DNA of 64,000 nt from Pseudarthrobacter enclensis (GTDB lineage: Bacteria > Actinomycetota > Actinomycetes > Actinomycetales > Micrococcaceae), in the NCBI RefSeq assembly GCF_001457025.1, contig NZ_KQ758600.1, positions 620,001 to 684,000 on the forward strand. The letters are read 5' to 3'. The position numbers and the translations under genes were made by a program. Below are positions 51,611 through 63,035 of the stretch, piece after piece (within the stretch, counting starts at the first letter, position 1; each line of letters opens with the position of its first letter). The notes beneath the pieces were generated by a model that saw nothing but the letters and a program-made list of their open reading frames with translations, was not told the origin of the DNA and ran no database searches.

Positions 51611-52693
51611 TCAGCCCCACGGTACCGGTTCCGCCGCCGGCATGATGCCGGGCAGTTTCAGAATGTCCGCCACGGCCGCCCGGCCCGCCCTGTTGGCGCC
51701 GATGGTGGACGACGACGGGCCGTAGCCAACCAGGTGGACGCGCGGCTCGGCGGCTACGCGCGTCCCGTCCATCGCGATTCCACCTCCGGGCCCACGCAGG
51801 TGCAGGGGCGCCAAATGTTCCAGCTCGGCCCGGAAGCCCGTGGCCCACAAAATCACATCGGCCCCAAGGAACCCGCCGCCGGCGAGCCGGACGCCGTCGG
51901 GTTCGATGGCGGTGAACATCGGCTGCCGGTCGAGGGCACCGCGGGCGGCGGCGGCCCGTAGGGCAGGAGTCCAGATGAGGCCGGTGACGGAGACGACACT
52001 CTGCGGCGGCAGGCCCTTCCTGACGCGTTCTTCAACGAGGGCTACGGCGTCGTGTCCGGCACGGGCGTCGAAGGCGGCGTCGCGCCAGACCGGCTCGCGC
52101 CGCGTGAACCAGCTGGTGCTGGTCACCTGCGAGATTTCGGCCAGGAGCCCGACGGCGGAGATTCCGCCACCGACGACGATGACGTGGCGGCCGGCGAAAT
52201 CCTGCGCGGAGACGTAGTCGGCTACATGCAGCTGCGTTCCCCGGAAGCTTTCGCGGCCCGGATAGATGGGCCAGAACGGCCGGGTCCAGGTTCCCGTGGC
52301 ATTGATGACCGCCTTGGCGCTCCAATCACCCCGGGAAGTGGTAATCCGGAGCCCGCCTGCCGGTTCTGCGTCTTCGCGGCTGACGGAGGTCACCTTCACT
52401 GGCCGCAGGATGGACAGTCCGAGCTCCTGCTCATAGCCTCCGAAGTAGCGGGTGAGGAAGTCTGAACTGGGCTCACGGGGATCCACTTCGGGTTTGGCGG
52501 CGCCGGGAAGGTCGCTGATGCCGTTAACGGTGTCCATCCGCAGGCTCTTCCAGCGATGGCGCCAGGCGCCGCCCGGCCCGTCTTCGGCGTCGAACATGGT
52601 GTACGCCACTCCCCTGCGCTGCAGGTGGTAGGCCGCGGACAGCCCCGCCTGGCCGGCACCGATCACGGCGACATCGGTGGGGATGGCATTCAC
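51611..52693 (-). CDS. FAD/NAD(P)-dependent flavin monooxygenase-like protein
   Basis: 360 aa. TDVAVIGAGQAGLSAAYHLQRRGVAYTMFDAEDGPGGAWRHRW (FAD), HVIVVGGGISAVGLLAEISQVTSTSWFTRREPVW (NADP), ATGFRAELEHLAPL. This is the layout of putative flavin monooxygenases of the CzcO/ArsO group, substrate unknown. GTG 52693 is taken because TATCAT sits 6 nt upstream; the longer open frame runs through a tRNA gene and cannot be coding. Confidence 0.88.
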   Translation of the reverse strand: MNAIPTDVAVIGAGQAGLSAAYHLQRRGVAYTMFDAEDGPGGAWRHRWKSLRMDTVNGISDLPGAAKPEVDPREPSSDFLTRYFGGYEQELGLSILRPVKVTSVSREDAEPAGGLRITTSRGDWSAKAVINATGTWTRPFWPIYPGRESFRGTQLHVADYVSAQDFAGRHVIVVGGGISAVGLLAEISQVTSTSWFTRREPVWRDAAFDARAGHDAVALVEERVRKGLPPQSVVSVTGLIWTPALRAAAARGALDRQPMFTAIEPDGVRLAGGGFLGADVILWATGFRAELEHLAPLHLRGPGGGIAMDGTRVAAEPRVHLVGYGPSSSTIGANRAGRAAVADILKLPGIMPAAEPVPWG

Positions 52694-52699
52694 TCCCCC

Positions 52700-52705
52700 A
52701 TGATA
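52700..52705 (-). promoter_or_regulatory. -10 box TATCAT, leaderless promoter
   Basis: Minus-strand TATCAT, GGGGGA, GTG 52693. Also just downstream of the terminator of the tRNA gene. Confidence 0.5.
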
Positions 52706-52776
52706 TCCGCGGTGGTGCTGGTGGCCGCGTGCCGGAGCCCGCAGAGGAAGGGCGTAATGCCAGCCGCCGGGCACGA

Positions 52777-52810
52777 AAAAGGGAACCATCACACGTGATG
52801 GTTCCCTTTT
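52777..52810 (-). terminator. terminator of tRNA-Ala copy 1
   Basis: AAAAGGGAACCATCA paired perfectly with TGATGGTTCCCTTTT around a 4-nt loop, then a T-rich end on the minus strand. Confidence 0.85.
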
Positions 52811-52816
52811 ATCCGG

Positions 52817-52889
52817 TGGAGCTGAGGGGACTCGAACCCCTGACCCCCTGCATGCCATGCAGGTGCGCTACCAGCTGCGCCACAGCCCC
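52817..52889 (-). tRNA. tRNA-Ala(GGC), copy 1
   Basis: 73 nt. Minus strand starts GGGGCTGTGGCGCAGCTGG; anticodon loop ATGGCAT gives anticodon GGC (reads GCC); T arm GGGGTTCGAGTCCCC; acceptor closes with CAGCTCC and discriminator A. CCA is not encoded. It is followed by its own terminator. Confidence 0.97.
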
Positions 52890-53034
52890 GGGTGCTTGCT
52901 GTTCCGGCCGAATTCCCCGGAGCAACCTCACCAGAGTAATGCACTTTTTCCCAAGTACCAAATCGGCCGTCCGGGCCCTGCGCCGGGGCCCTTCCTGGCC
53001 TGGACCGACGCGGTTTCCAGCCACTCCGGGAAAC

Positions 53035-53070
53035 AAAAAATCCGCCGGGATCTATGGATCCCGGCGGATT
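53035..53070 (-). terminator. terminator of tRNA-Ala copy 2
   Basis: Minus strand: AATCCGCCGGGATC, CATA loop, GATCCCGGCGGATT, then a run of Ts. Perfect 14-bp stem. Confidence 0.9.
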
Positions 53071-53076
53071 GTCCGG

Positions 53077-53149
53077 TGGAGCTGAGGGGACTCGAACCCC
53101 TGACCCCCTGCATGCCATGCAGGTGCGCTACCAGCTGCGCCACAGCCCC
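53077..53149 (-). tRNA. tRNA-Ala(GGC), copy 2
   Basis: 73 nt, identical to copy 1 base for base over the tRNA, 260 bp upstream on the same strand. Separate terminators mean the two are probably transcribed as independent units. Confidence 0.97.
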
Positions 53150-53264
53150 GGATTGCTGCTGCTCCGGAGAGCTTCTGTCCGGGTTTCCCCGAAGCAACTC
53201 AAATATCTTAGAACAGCAGTTCCGAAAATTCCAAATCGGGAATATTCGGACGAGCGGTCAGGCC

Positions 53265-53666
53265 CTACTCGCCGTCGGCGGAGGCCGCGGCCGTTGCTGC
53301 GGCGGCATCTTCCAGCTGGAGATCGACCACGGGGCAGTCCTTCCACAGCCGTTCCAGCGCGTAAAAGACGCGGTCTTCTTCGTGCTGGACGTGGATGACG
53401 ACGTCCGAGTAGTCAAGCAGGACCCAGCGTCCGCCGGAGCGGCCTTCCCGGCGGACGGGGCGCAGATCGCGCTGGGCGAGTTCTTCCTCGATGCCGTCGA
53501 CGATGGCGTTTACCTGCCGCTCGCTGGGCGCGGATGCGATCAGGAAAACGTCTGCCAGGGCCAGCCGTTCGCTGACGTCAAGGCCCACGATGTCCTGGGC
53601 GAGTTTGTCCGCTGCAGCCTTAGCGGCGGCGCGGGCAACGGTGATGGATGTTTCTGAGGCGGTCAC
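53265..53666 (-). CDS. rsfS: ribosome silencing factor
   Basis: 133 aa. LAQDIVGLDVSERLALADVFLIASAPSERQVNAIVDGIEEEL and EGRSGGRWVLLDYSDVVIHVQHEEDRVFYALERLWKDCP match RsfS, which binds L14 and blocks 70S formation in starvation. The family stays next to nadD, as here. GTG 53666 has AAGGAGTCCC upstream. Some 20 alanine-rich residues are appended at the C-terminus. Confidence 0.95.
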   Translation of the reverse strand: MTASETSITVARAAAKAAADKLAQDIVGLDVSERLALADVFLIASAPSERQVNAIVDGIEEELAQRDLRPVRREGRSGGRWVLLDYSDVVIHVQHEEDRVFYALERLWKDCPVVDLQLEDAAAATAAASADGE

Positions 53667-53703
53667 GGGACTCCTTGTTGATGAAAAAACGTGGTGCGGC
53701 AGG

Positions 53704-55164
53704 TCAGGGGTTCATGCCGCTGATGATGAGGACGACGCCGGACACCAGGGCCACGACGCCGAAAGCCAGGATGCAGACCTGCAGGATGCGGTTGCGCCGG
53801 GCGCGGCCCAGGCCTGCGGTGGCGGCGTCGAGGGGTTCGAGGCCGTAGGCGGAACTTGCCGGCACGCGGGGCAGGTCTTCGATCGCTTCCCCGGCCTGGT
53901 TGTCGGGGAACACCACGGGCTTGGGCCTGGTGGCGGCGCGGGCAGCCGCTTCGGCCCTGGCGATGACCTGGGACCGGCCGGAAACGGGATCCGGCGCAGG
54001 TCCTTGCTTCCGTGGCGCCGGAGGCTTGGAACCGGGCCGGCGTTTACTGCCGCCGCCGGGCGGTACCTTGGCTCCGGGCCGGGTGGTCACCGGCACATGC
54101 GAGGTGGCAGGAGGCTTCATGACCGGGCGGTCCACGCCGGGAACCTGGACGAATTCCAGGGGCGTCACCATGGCCAGGTTGTTGGCCGTGGACGGGCCGG
54201 GCCTGTCCTTGGGCCGGTCCTCCTTCGCGGTCGCCTGTGAGCCGGCGTCACCGGGCTGCGCCTTGACCGCCGCGGAGCCGCCCGCCTGCTCGGCAAGCTT
54301 CTGCCGCGCCATGGCCCTCCGGTTCATGACGGCTGCGCGTTCGGCCAGCGCTATCTGCTCGGCGAGGATGTCCGGGTCCACTGCCTCCGGGTCCAGGGAG
54401 GCGATGTGTTCCATCTTGGCGATCTGGTTCTTTGCCTGCTCGGCGATGAGCGCCCGGGCGGCCAGTGCCTGTTCGACCGTCATGCCCTCCGGCCCGGAGG
54501 GTGACGGCGCCGGCGAGGAGGGAGCCGGCGTGGAGGGTGCCGGGCGTTCGCCGGAGGCCTTCGTGCCCTTGCCCTTCGCGGGTGCCAGCGTTGCCGGGGT
54601 CTTCCCGGCAGCACCGGGCTTGGCCGCCGGAGCGGGCGTCTCGGGGGCGGCCGGAACAATCGGGGTGGCCGCGGTCAGGGCCTGTTCCTTCAGTTGCTGC
54701 AGCCGGAGCTGGCGGCGGGTGGGCGGCCCGCCCGCGGCCAGCTGCCCTTCCTTTTCCTCGAGCTCCTTGATGGTGCGCAATGTTGCCCGGTCACGGGCAC
54801 GGATCTGTGATGAACGCTGGGCAGGGGCAGGCACCGGGCCAGGCTGGTTTGTCGGGCCGGGTTCCTGCGGTCCGGAAGCCTGTGCAGGTCCGACTGCCGG
54901 TGCTGTTCCTTTTTCACGTGCAGCGCCCGGTGCGGCACCCGGGCGCTGGGCAGGTGCCTTGCCGGGCTCATCGGCCGGCGCCGGGGTTACAGGAGTCTTG
55001 CCCGCCGGCACATTCGCCGCGGGCTGGGCCGCCGGCGCGGCCGGAGGGGTTTTCGTGGCAGGCGAAAGCTGGTCCGCGTCCGGGGCAGCGGCAGCCTTTT
55101 GGGCAGCGTCGCGCGCCTTCCGGAGTTCCCGCCGGCTGCGGATGGGGGGCTGTTCCTGGCTCAT
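53704..55164 (-). CDS. low-complexity Pro/Ala/Lys-rich membrane-anchored protein
   Basis: 486 aa. Long disordered region with basic clusters (RSRRELRKARDAAQKAAAA), a helical patch (EQALAARALIAEQAKNQIAKMEHI, AEQIALAERAAVMNRRAMARQKLAEQ), and a single C-terminal TM (RILQVCILAFGVVALVSGVVLIISG), so the bulk faces the cytosol. It is in the rsfS-nadD operon, 7 bp past nadD, and is probably the highly variable protein often found there in Micrococcaceae. No function assigned. Confidence 0.8.
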   Translation of the reverse strand: MSQEQPPIRSRRELRKARDAAQKAAAAPDADQLSPATKTPPAAPAAQPAANVPAGKTPVTPAPADEPGKAPAQRPGAAPGAAREKGTAPAVGPAQASGPQEPGPTNQPGPVPAPAQRSSQIRARDRATLRTIKELEEKEGQLAAGGPPTRRQLRLQQLKEQALTAATPIVPAAPETPAPAAKPGAAGKTPATLAPAKGKGTKASGERPAPSTPAPSSPAPSPSGPEGMTVEQALAARALIAEQAKNQIAKMEHIASLDPEAVDPDILAEQIALAERAAVMNRRAMARQKLAEQAGGSAAVKAQPGDAGSQATAKEDRPKDRPGPSTANNLAMVTPLEFVQVPGVDRPVMKPPATSHVPVTTRPGAKVPPGGGSKRRPGSKPPAPRKQGPAPDPVSGRSQVIARAEAAARAATRPKPVVFPDNQAGEAIEDLPRVPASSAYGLEPLDAATAGLGRARRNRILQVCILAFGVVALVSGVVLIISGMNP

Positions 55165-55171
55165 GGAAAAC

Positions 55172-55828
55172 TCATTCAGTACTGGCTGGTTCGCGTGCTT
55201 CGGAAGGTGATTCGTCCCCGGTTGCCGGCGCCTGCGCATAGAGGCCGTACTTGGCGATGTACTGGACCACCCCGTCCGGAACCAGGTACCAGACCGGATT
55301 GTTCGCCGCCACACGGGTGCGGCAGTCGGTGGAAGAGATGGCCATGGCCGGCACTTCGAGGAGGCTGACGTCGTCGCGCCCCATGCCGTCGAGGACGTGC
55401 CCGGGACGGGTCACGCCGACGAAGTGTGCCAGCGACCACAGCTCGTCGATGTCCTTCCAGGACAGGATCTGTGCCAGGGCGTCTGCGCCGGTGATGAAGA
55501 ACAGGTCGGCGTCGGGACGCTGGGCCCTCAGGTCCCGCAGCGTGTCAATGGTGTAGGTGGGGCCGGGACGGTCCACGTCCACCCTGCTGACCGTAAACCG
55601 CGGGTTGGAGGCCGTGGCGATGACAGTCATGAGGTACCGGTGCTCCGGTTCGCTGACCTGCTTGTGGGACTTCTGCCATGGCTGCCCGGTGGGGACGAAG
55701 ACAACCTCGTCCAGGTCGAATTCGGCAGCCACTTCACTGGCGGCGACAAGGTGGCCGTGATGGATGGGATCAAACGTCCCGCCCATCACGCCCAGCCGTA
55801 TCCGGCCCTTGTCACTGCTCTGGCGCAA
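55172..55828 (-). CDS. nadD: nicotinate-nucleotide adenylyltransferase
   Basis: 218 aa. [22 protein letters not shown] (GGTFDP-HxGH), [24 protein letters not shown] and the C-terminal [15 protein letters not shown] (SSTxxR) are all NadD motifs. It adenylates nicotinate mononucleotide for NAD. TTG 55828 is assumed; ATG 55786 would cut into the motif. Confidence 0.95.
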   Translation of the reverse strand: MRQSSDKGRIRLGVMGGTFDPIHHGHLVAASEVAAEFDLDEVVFVPTGQPWQKSHKQVSEPEHRYLMTVIATASNPRFTVSRVDVDRPGPTYTIDTLRDLRAQRPDADLFFITGADALAQILSWKDIDELWSLAHFVGVTRPGHVLDGMGRDDVSLLEVPAMAISSTDCRTRVAANNPVWYLVPDGVVQYIAKYGLYAQAPATGDESPSEAREPASTE

Positions 55829-55841
55829 CTTGCGGGAAATG

Positions 55842-56081
55842 TTAGTGGCCCTGCCCGTGATCGTGCTTGTTCGGGTGCTGGCGGTGCGGGTCCGCGTGCT
55901 CCTCGGTGGCGGTGTGGCGGTTGCCGAGGTTGGTGTAGGACACCGTGATGAACATCAGGACCAGGAGGATGACGAACATCACAATGCCGAAGACGAAAGG
56001 ATCGGCCCACAGCGGCGCGAGTTCCTCGTGTTCTGCTTCGCCTGCGGCGGCGACGGTCGTGGCGATCTGCTGGAACAGCAT
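55842..56081 (-). CDS. small membrane protein with His-rich tail
   Basis: 79 aa. One TM ([25 protein letters not shown]), short N-terminal periplasmic part and a C-terminal tail [26 protein letters not shown] with nine His. It lies 13 bp before nadD in the same direction. Possible metal binding by the tail is inference. Confidence 0.8.
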   Translation of the reverse strand: MLFQQIATTVAAAGEAEHEELAPLWADPFVFGIVMFVILLVLMFITVSYTNLGNRHTATEEHADPHRQHPNKHDHGQGH

Positions 56082-56159
56082 GTTCTCCCCTAGTTCAAGT
56101 GTTTTCGGGCAGCGGACCGTTCCGCTGCCTTCTGGCGTCTGGTTTAGTTTACCGCGTTG

Positions 56160-57509
56160 CTAGCCGCGGGTTTGGCCCTCGCCCTGGACGATCCACTTGG
56201 TGGTGGTGAGCTCGGTGAGCCCCATGGGTCCGCGGGCATGCAGCTTCTGTGTGGAAATGCCCACCTCGGCGCCCAGGCCAAGCTCGCCGCCGTCGGTGAA
56301 CCGGGTGGATGCGTTCACGATGACTGCTGCGGAGTCCACCTCGGCGATGAAGCGTTCGGCGTTGGAGAGGTTGTTGGTGAGGATGGCCTCGGTGTGTCCG
56401 GTGGTCCACCGGCGGATGTGGCTGATGGCTTCCTCCATGGAGTCCACCATGCCGACGGCCAGGTCCAGGTCCATGTACTCCGTGGCCCAGTCCTCGTCCA
56501 TGGCGGGGACGGAATCCACGGCAGCCGGCAGCGCTGCGCGGATGCGTTCGTCAACGTGCAGCCGGACACCGGCCTTGTCCAGTGCGGCGGCCACGGCGGG
56601 CAGCACAGTGGACCCGGAGTGGACCAGGAGGGTCTCCACGGTGTTGCAGACGCTGGGCCGCTGGGTCTTGGCGTTGAGGAGGATCTCCACGGCCATCTCT
56701 TCGTCGGCGGATTCGTCGATGAAGATGTGTACGTTGCCCTCCCCCGTTTCAATCACGGGGACCGCAGAGTTGGTGACGACCGTCTGGATCAGGTCGCGGC
56801 CGCCGCGGGGAATGAGGACGTCCACCCGGCCCCTGGCGCGCATCAGTACGTTGGCGCCGGCCCGGCCGTACTGGTCCACCGTCTGGACGGCGTCGGCGGG
56901 CAGGCCCACGGACTCAAGGGCTTCGCGCAGCACCCTGACCAGGACGCTGTTGGTGGCTTCGGCGGCGCTGCCGCCGCGAAGGATCACGGCGTTGCCGCTC
57001 TTCAACGCCAGGCCGGCGATGTCCACGGTTACATTGGGGCGTGCTTCGTAGATGGCGGCCACCACGCCCATGGGGACGTTGACCTGGCGCAGGCGCAGCC
57101 CGTTGGGCAGGGTCTGGCCGCGGACAACGTTGCCCACCGGGTCAGGAAGGTTGGCGAGGTTTTCCAGGGCCGCCACCAGGCCGTCGATGCGTGCGCCGGT
57201 GAGGGTGAGCCGGTCCAGCAGCGCAGCGGACGTACCGTTGGCCTTGCCGGCCGCAACGTCCCGGGCGTTGGCCTCGAGGATCGCCTGCGTGTTGGCTTTC
57301 AGGGCGGCGCCCACGGCACGCAGGGCGCGGTCCTTCCAGGCCCGGTTTGCCATGGCCATGCGGCGCGCTGCACGGCGTGAGCGGTCGGCGATGGAGTGGA
57401 CCGCGGCTTCGACGTCGGACGGCTGCAGGTCAACCGGCTGCTGCGCCCCGGGCGCGGCTGCAGTGTCTCCGGTGTTGTCAGCTGTCGTGTGGATCAGGGC
57501 CTCAGTCAT
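56160..57509 (-). CDS. proA: gamma-glutamyl phosphate reductase
   Basis: 449 aa. Rossmann/aldehyde-dehydrogenase-like enzyme: VNVPMGVVAAIYEARPNVTVDIAGLALKSGNAVILRGGSAA, and the catalytic Cys in QRPSVCNTVETLLVHSG, followed by HARGPMGLTELTTTKWIVQG. It reduces glutamyl-5-phosphate for proline synthesis. ATG 57509; 27 bp downstream of proB. Confidence 0.97.
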   Translation of the reverse strand: MTEALIHTTADNTGDTAAAPGAQQPVDLQPSDVEAAVHSIADRSRRAARRMAMANRAWKDRALRAVGAALKANTQAILEANARDVAAGKANGTSAALLDRLTLTGARIDGLVAALENLANLPDPVGNVVRGQTLPNGLRLRQVNVPMGVVAAIYEARPNVTVDIAGLALKSGNAVILRGGSAAEATNSVLVRVLREALESVGLPADAVQTVDQYGRAGANVLMRARGRVDVLIPRGGRDLIQTVVTNSAVPVIETGEGNVHIFIDESADEEMAVEILLNAKTQRPSVCNTVETLLVHSGSTVLPAVAAALDKAGVRLHVDERIRAALPAAVDSVPAMDEDWATEYMDLDLAVGMVDSMEEAISHIRRWTTGHTEAILTNNLSNAERFIAEVDSAAVIVNASTRFTDGGELGLGAEVGISTQKLHARGPMGLTELTTTKWIVQGEGQTRG

Positions 57510-57536
57510 GGTTTCAAGTTTAGGCGAGGGCGCGGC

Positions 57537-60306
<2,770 letters not shown>

Positions 60307-60337
60307 CTATCGATTGTAATGCGCTTAAAAGAACAGT

Positions 60338-60361
60338 GGAGCGGGCCACCAGGCCCGCTCC
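60338..60361 (-). terminator. hairpin between rpmA and obgE
   Basis: GGAGCGGGCC, ACCA loop, GGCCCGCTCC. Ten perfect pairs, 20 bp past the rpmA stop; a T4 run follows after a short gap. Confidence 0.65.
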
Positions 60362-60380
60362 ACCGCTTCAGGATGTGTTG

Positions 60381-60644
60381 TTACTCTGCAGCTGCAGCAG
60401 CAACGATGTTGACGACGCGACGACCGCGGCGGGTGCCGAATTCAACGGCGCCCGGGGTCAGGGCGAACAGGGTGTCGTCGCCGCCACGGCCGACGCCGGC
60501 GCCGGGGTGGAAGTGGGTGCCGCGCTGGCGGACGATGATCTCGCCGGCCGAAACGACCTGGCCGCCGAAGCGCTTGACGCCGAGGTACTGTGCGTTGGAG
60601 TCACGACCGTTGCGAGTGGAGCTCGCGCCCTTTTTATGTGCCAT
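60381..60644 (-). CDS. rpmA: 50S ribosomal protein L27
   Basis: 87 aa. [61 protein letters not shown]. Full length; sits between rplU and obgE as usual. Confidence 0.98.
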   Translation of the reverse strand: MAHKKGASSTRNGRDSNAQYLGVKRFGGQVVSAGEIIVRQRGTHFHPGAGVGRGGDDTLFALTPGAVEFGTRRGRRVVNIVAAAAAE

Positions 60645-60707
60645 CTGAAATGCCTGCCTTTAAGGTTCTGGTGATTCTGTGTGAAAAAAACCTGCGGTAA
60701 CCGTTGG

Positions 60708-61028
60708 TTACTTGATGCCGGTGATCTTGACCTTGGTCAGTTCCTGACGGTGACCCTGGCGCTTCTTGTAGCCGGTCTTGTTCTTGAACTTCTGGATGAC
60801 GATCTTGGGACCGCGGAGGTCTTCCAGGATCTCAGCCGTGACAGATACCTTGGCCAGGTCGGCAGCGGCGGAGGTGACCTTGTCACCGTCCACCAGGAGC
60901 AGTGCGGGCAGCTCGATGGTGCTACCGGCCCCACCGGCGACGCGGTTAAGGGTAACGAAGTCTCCTACAGAAACCTTCTCTTGGCGGCCGCCTGCGCGGA
61001 CAATCGCGTACACCACTTGGGAACTCAC
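60708..61028 (-). CDS. rplU: 50S ribosomal protein L21
   Basis: 106 aa. [28 protein letters not shown] and [34 protein letters not shown] are L21 signatures. GTG 61028 is used with GAGAGAA just ahead; a later GTG (61016) would give the more common MVYAIV start. Confidence 0.97.
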   Translation of the reverse strand: MSSQVVYAIVRAGGRQEKVSVGDFVTLNRVAGGAGSTIELPALLLVDGDKVTSAAADLAKVSVTAEILEDLRGPKIVIQKFKNKTGYKKRQGHRQELTKVKITGIK

Positions 61029-61279
61029 TTCTCTCGACGTTTATAACTAAATTTGCGTGCGGAACCGACTTATTGAAGCCTGGTTTCTCGCTGTGCCTCA
61101 ACGCCGTGGGGTCATAACCCAAGTGTTGGCGTAAGCACCGAAGATACAGACTACGCTAATTCCGTCTCCGGCCGCAAATGAGGCTGGCTCCGGCGGGCGG
61201 TCTGTGATAGGAACCACATAAAACCTTGTTCCTGCGCCGGGGCCTTGTCCATATTACCGGCAACCGGGTGCGGAACAGG

Positions 61280-62836
61280 TCAGGCGTGGAGCCGCGGCGC
61301 GTCGAAGAATTCGACTTCCAGCCGGCAGGACTGCCGGAAAGCCTCTGCCATGGCTGCGCGCTCGGTTTCTCCTGCGGCCTGTGCCGCGGCGTCCACGAGG
61401 CCAATGGCCCTGCGTGTAGCCGCAGCAAAGTCCTCGTCCGCGTAGGTGCGGAGCCACTCGGCATACGGGTGGTCCGCGGGTTCCCCTGCGGCCACGAACC
61501 GGGCATGGAGGGTCCGGCCGGCCTCCGCGTACAGCCAGAAGCACGGCAGGACGGCCGCGGCCAGTACACCGTAGCTTCCCGACGCCGAAGCGGCCGTCAG
61601 GTGGTCCACGTAGGCCTTGGTGACGGGTCCCAGGCCCGGCCGCACGGTGCGGGTGCTGAGCCAGGAGCGGTGCAGTTCCGATTCAACCTCAAGGCACTGC
61701 TGGGCCGATGCCGCCCAGAATAGCTGCCCTTCCTCGGTGGGGGCCAGGGCGCTGGCGCGGGCAAGAACGCGGGAATAGCCGTTGAGGTAGAGCGCATCCT
61801 GCGCCAGGTAGTATGCGAACTGGTCCTCAGGCAGGGAGCCGGAGACCAGCCCGCCGATGAACTCCAGGCCGTAGATTTCCTCAAGCTCAGCCTCGGCGTC
61901 TTCCCGCAGTTGTGCGGTGAAAGCCCCCGGCATGGGCGGCACCGCCACGTGGTGGAAGTGGTGGACGGGCCCGTTGCCGGAGCCCACCTCCAGCGTGTCC
62001 GAGGCTGCGAGGGCACCGGCCAGCCACGGTTTTGCCTCCCGCAGGGACTCTTCCCAGTTGCCGGCGCGGGCCTGGATGGTGGCCATGGCCGAGGAAAGGG
62101 AGCAGCCGGTGCCGTGGCTGTTCCGGGTGTCCACCCGCTCCCCCGGAACCTCCACTACCTCCGCGGAGAGCGCCCCGGGCAGCCCCACCAGGGCGTCCGG
62201 GCAGCCGGCGCCGCGCAGGTGGCCGCCCTTGACCAGGACGACGGTGCCCGTGGCTGCGGCAAGCCGGCGGCCCTGTTCCAGCGCCTGCGGCCAGGTCTCC
62301 TGGACATCCTCGTTGAGCAGCATGGCCAGCTCGGCCAGGTTGGGGGTGACCAGGTGGGCCAGGGGCAGCAGGTCACGGAGTGCCGCCTCGGCGGATTCCT
62401 GGAGCAGCCGGTCACCGCTCGTGGCGACCATCACCGGGTCAAGGACCACGACGGCGGGCCGAACCTTGGCGAGCCAGTCGCGGACGGCGGCGATGACACC
62501 GGAGTCGCCCAGCATGCCGATCTTCACGGCGTCAACAGTGATGTCGTCGCTGATGGCGTCCAACTGCCGGGCCAGGAAGTCGGCGGGCGGGACATGGACC
62601 GCCGTGACGCCCCGGGTATTCTGCGCCGTCAGGGCAGTGATGGCGGCCATGCCGTAGCCGCCGTGCGCTGCGATGCTTTTCAGGTCGGCCTGGATACCGG
62701 CGCCGCCGGAGGGGTCCGAGCCGGCGATGGCGAGGACCCGCGGAATCCTGGTTCCGGCACCGGTCCCCCGGGACGGCAAGGTGGCGGAAAAGTGAGCGGG
62801 CGCAGGCGCAGCAAGAATGGAGGACAACAGAGACAT
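61280..62836 (-). CDS. thiD-tenA: bifunctional HMP kinase/HMP-P kinase - TenA thiaminase fusion
   Basis: 518 aa. Residues about 30-275 are Thi[44 protein letters not shown] and [15 protein letters not shown]. Residues about 295-518 are Ten[32 protein letters not shown] and [18 protein letters not shown]. ThiD phosphorylates hydroxymethylpyrimidine twice; TenA salvages pyrimidine from degraded thiamine. Regulated by the TPP riboswitch directly upstream. It interrupts the usual rne-rplU neighbourhood. Confidence 0.96.
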   Translation of the reverse strand: MSLLSSILAAPAPAHFSATLPSRGTGAGTRIPRVLAIAGSDPSGGAGIQADLKSIAAHGGYGMAAITALTAQNTRGVTAVHVPPADFLARQLDAISDDITVDAVKIGMLGDSGVIAAVRDWLAKVRPAVVVLDPVMVATSGDRLLQESAEAALRDLLPLAHLVTPNLAELAMLLNEDVQETWPQALEQGRRLAAATGTVVLVKGGHLRGAGCPDALVGLPGALSAEVVEVPGERVDTRNSHGTGCSLSSAMATIQARAGNWEESLREAKPWLAGALAASDTLEVGSGNGPVHHFHHVAVPPMPGAFTAQLREDAEAELEEIYGLEFIGGLVSGSLPEDQFAYYLAQDALYLNGYSRVLARASALAPTEEGQLFWAASAQQCLEVESELHRSWLSTRTVRPGLGPVTKAYVDHLTAASASGSYGVLAAAVLPCFWLYAEAGRTLHARFVAAGEPADHPYAEWLRTYADEDFAAATRRAIGLVDAAAQAAGETERAAMAEAFRQSCRLEVEFFDAPRLHA

Positions 62837-62920
62837 CCCTTCGCCGGTACTAGCCGGACAGGTTCAACGGGTCTGGATCTCAGCCGGCCTTCTGCGCGGC
62901 ACCCCGTGTCGGTTCCCCAG
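62837..62920 (-). promoter_or_regulatory. TPP (THI-element) riboswitch
   Basis: Minus strand shows the conserved THI parts in order: ACGGGGTGCC, GGCTGAGA, ACCCGTTGAACCTG, CCGGCTAGTACCGGCGAAGGGA, immediately before ATG 62836. It would lower thiD-tenA expression when thiamine pyrophosphate is high, probably by blocking translation. Confidence 0.95.
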
Positions 62921-62980
62921 CCTAGCCGGTGCACCGGGAAGGTTCGAAAGGTGACTTTCCTGTCCGGCCGCGGCGGCCTT

Positions 62981-63027
62981 AAAAGCCGGATGCCCGGCCC
63001 TCCCCCCGCGGGGAAGGACCGGGCATC
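62981..63027 (-). terminator. terminator of the rne gene
   Basis: Minus strand GATGCCCGG ... CCGGGCATC with an inner C/G-rich stem, then CGGCTTTT. It starts 9 bp past the rne stop. Confidence 0.75.
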
Positions 63028-63035
63028 GCCTGGCG

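Noticed and set aside
52694..52858. Extension of the flavin monooxygenase gene to an upstream start
   Set aside because: The extension would run through the tRNA-Ala terminator and gene. The GTG at 52693 has a leaderless -10 box.
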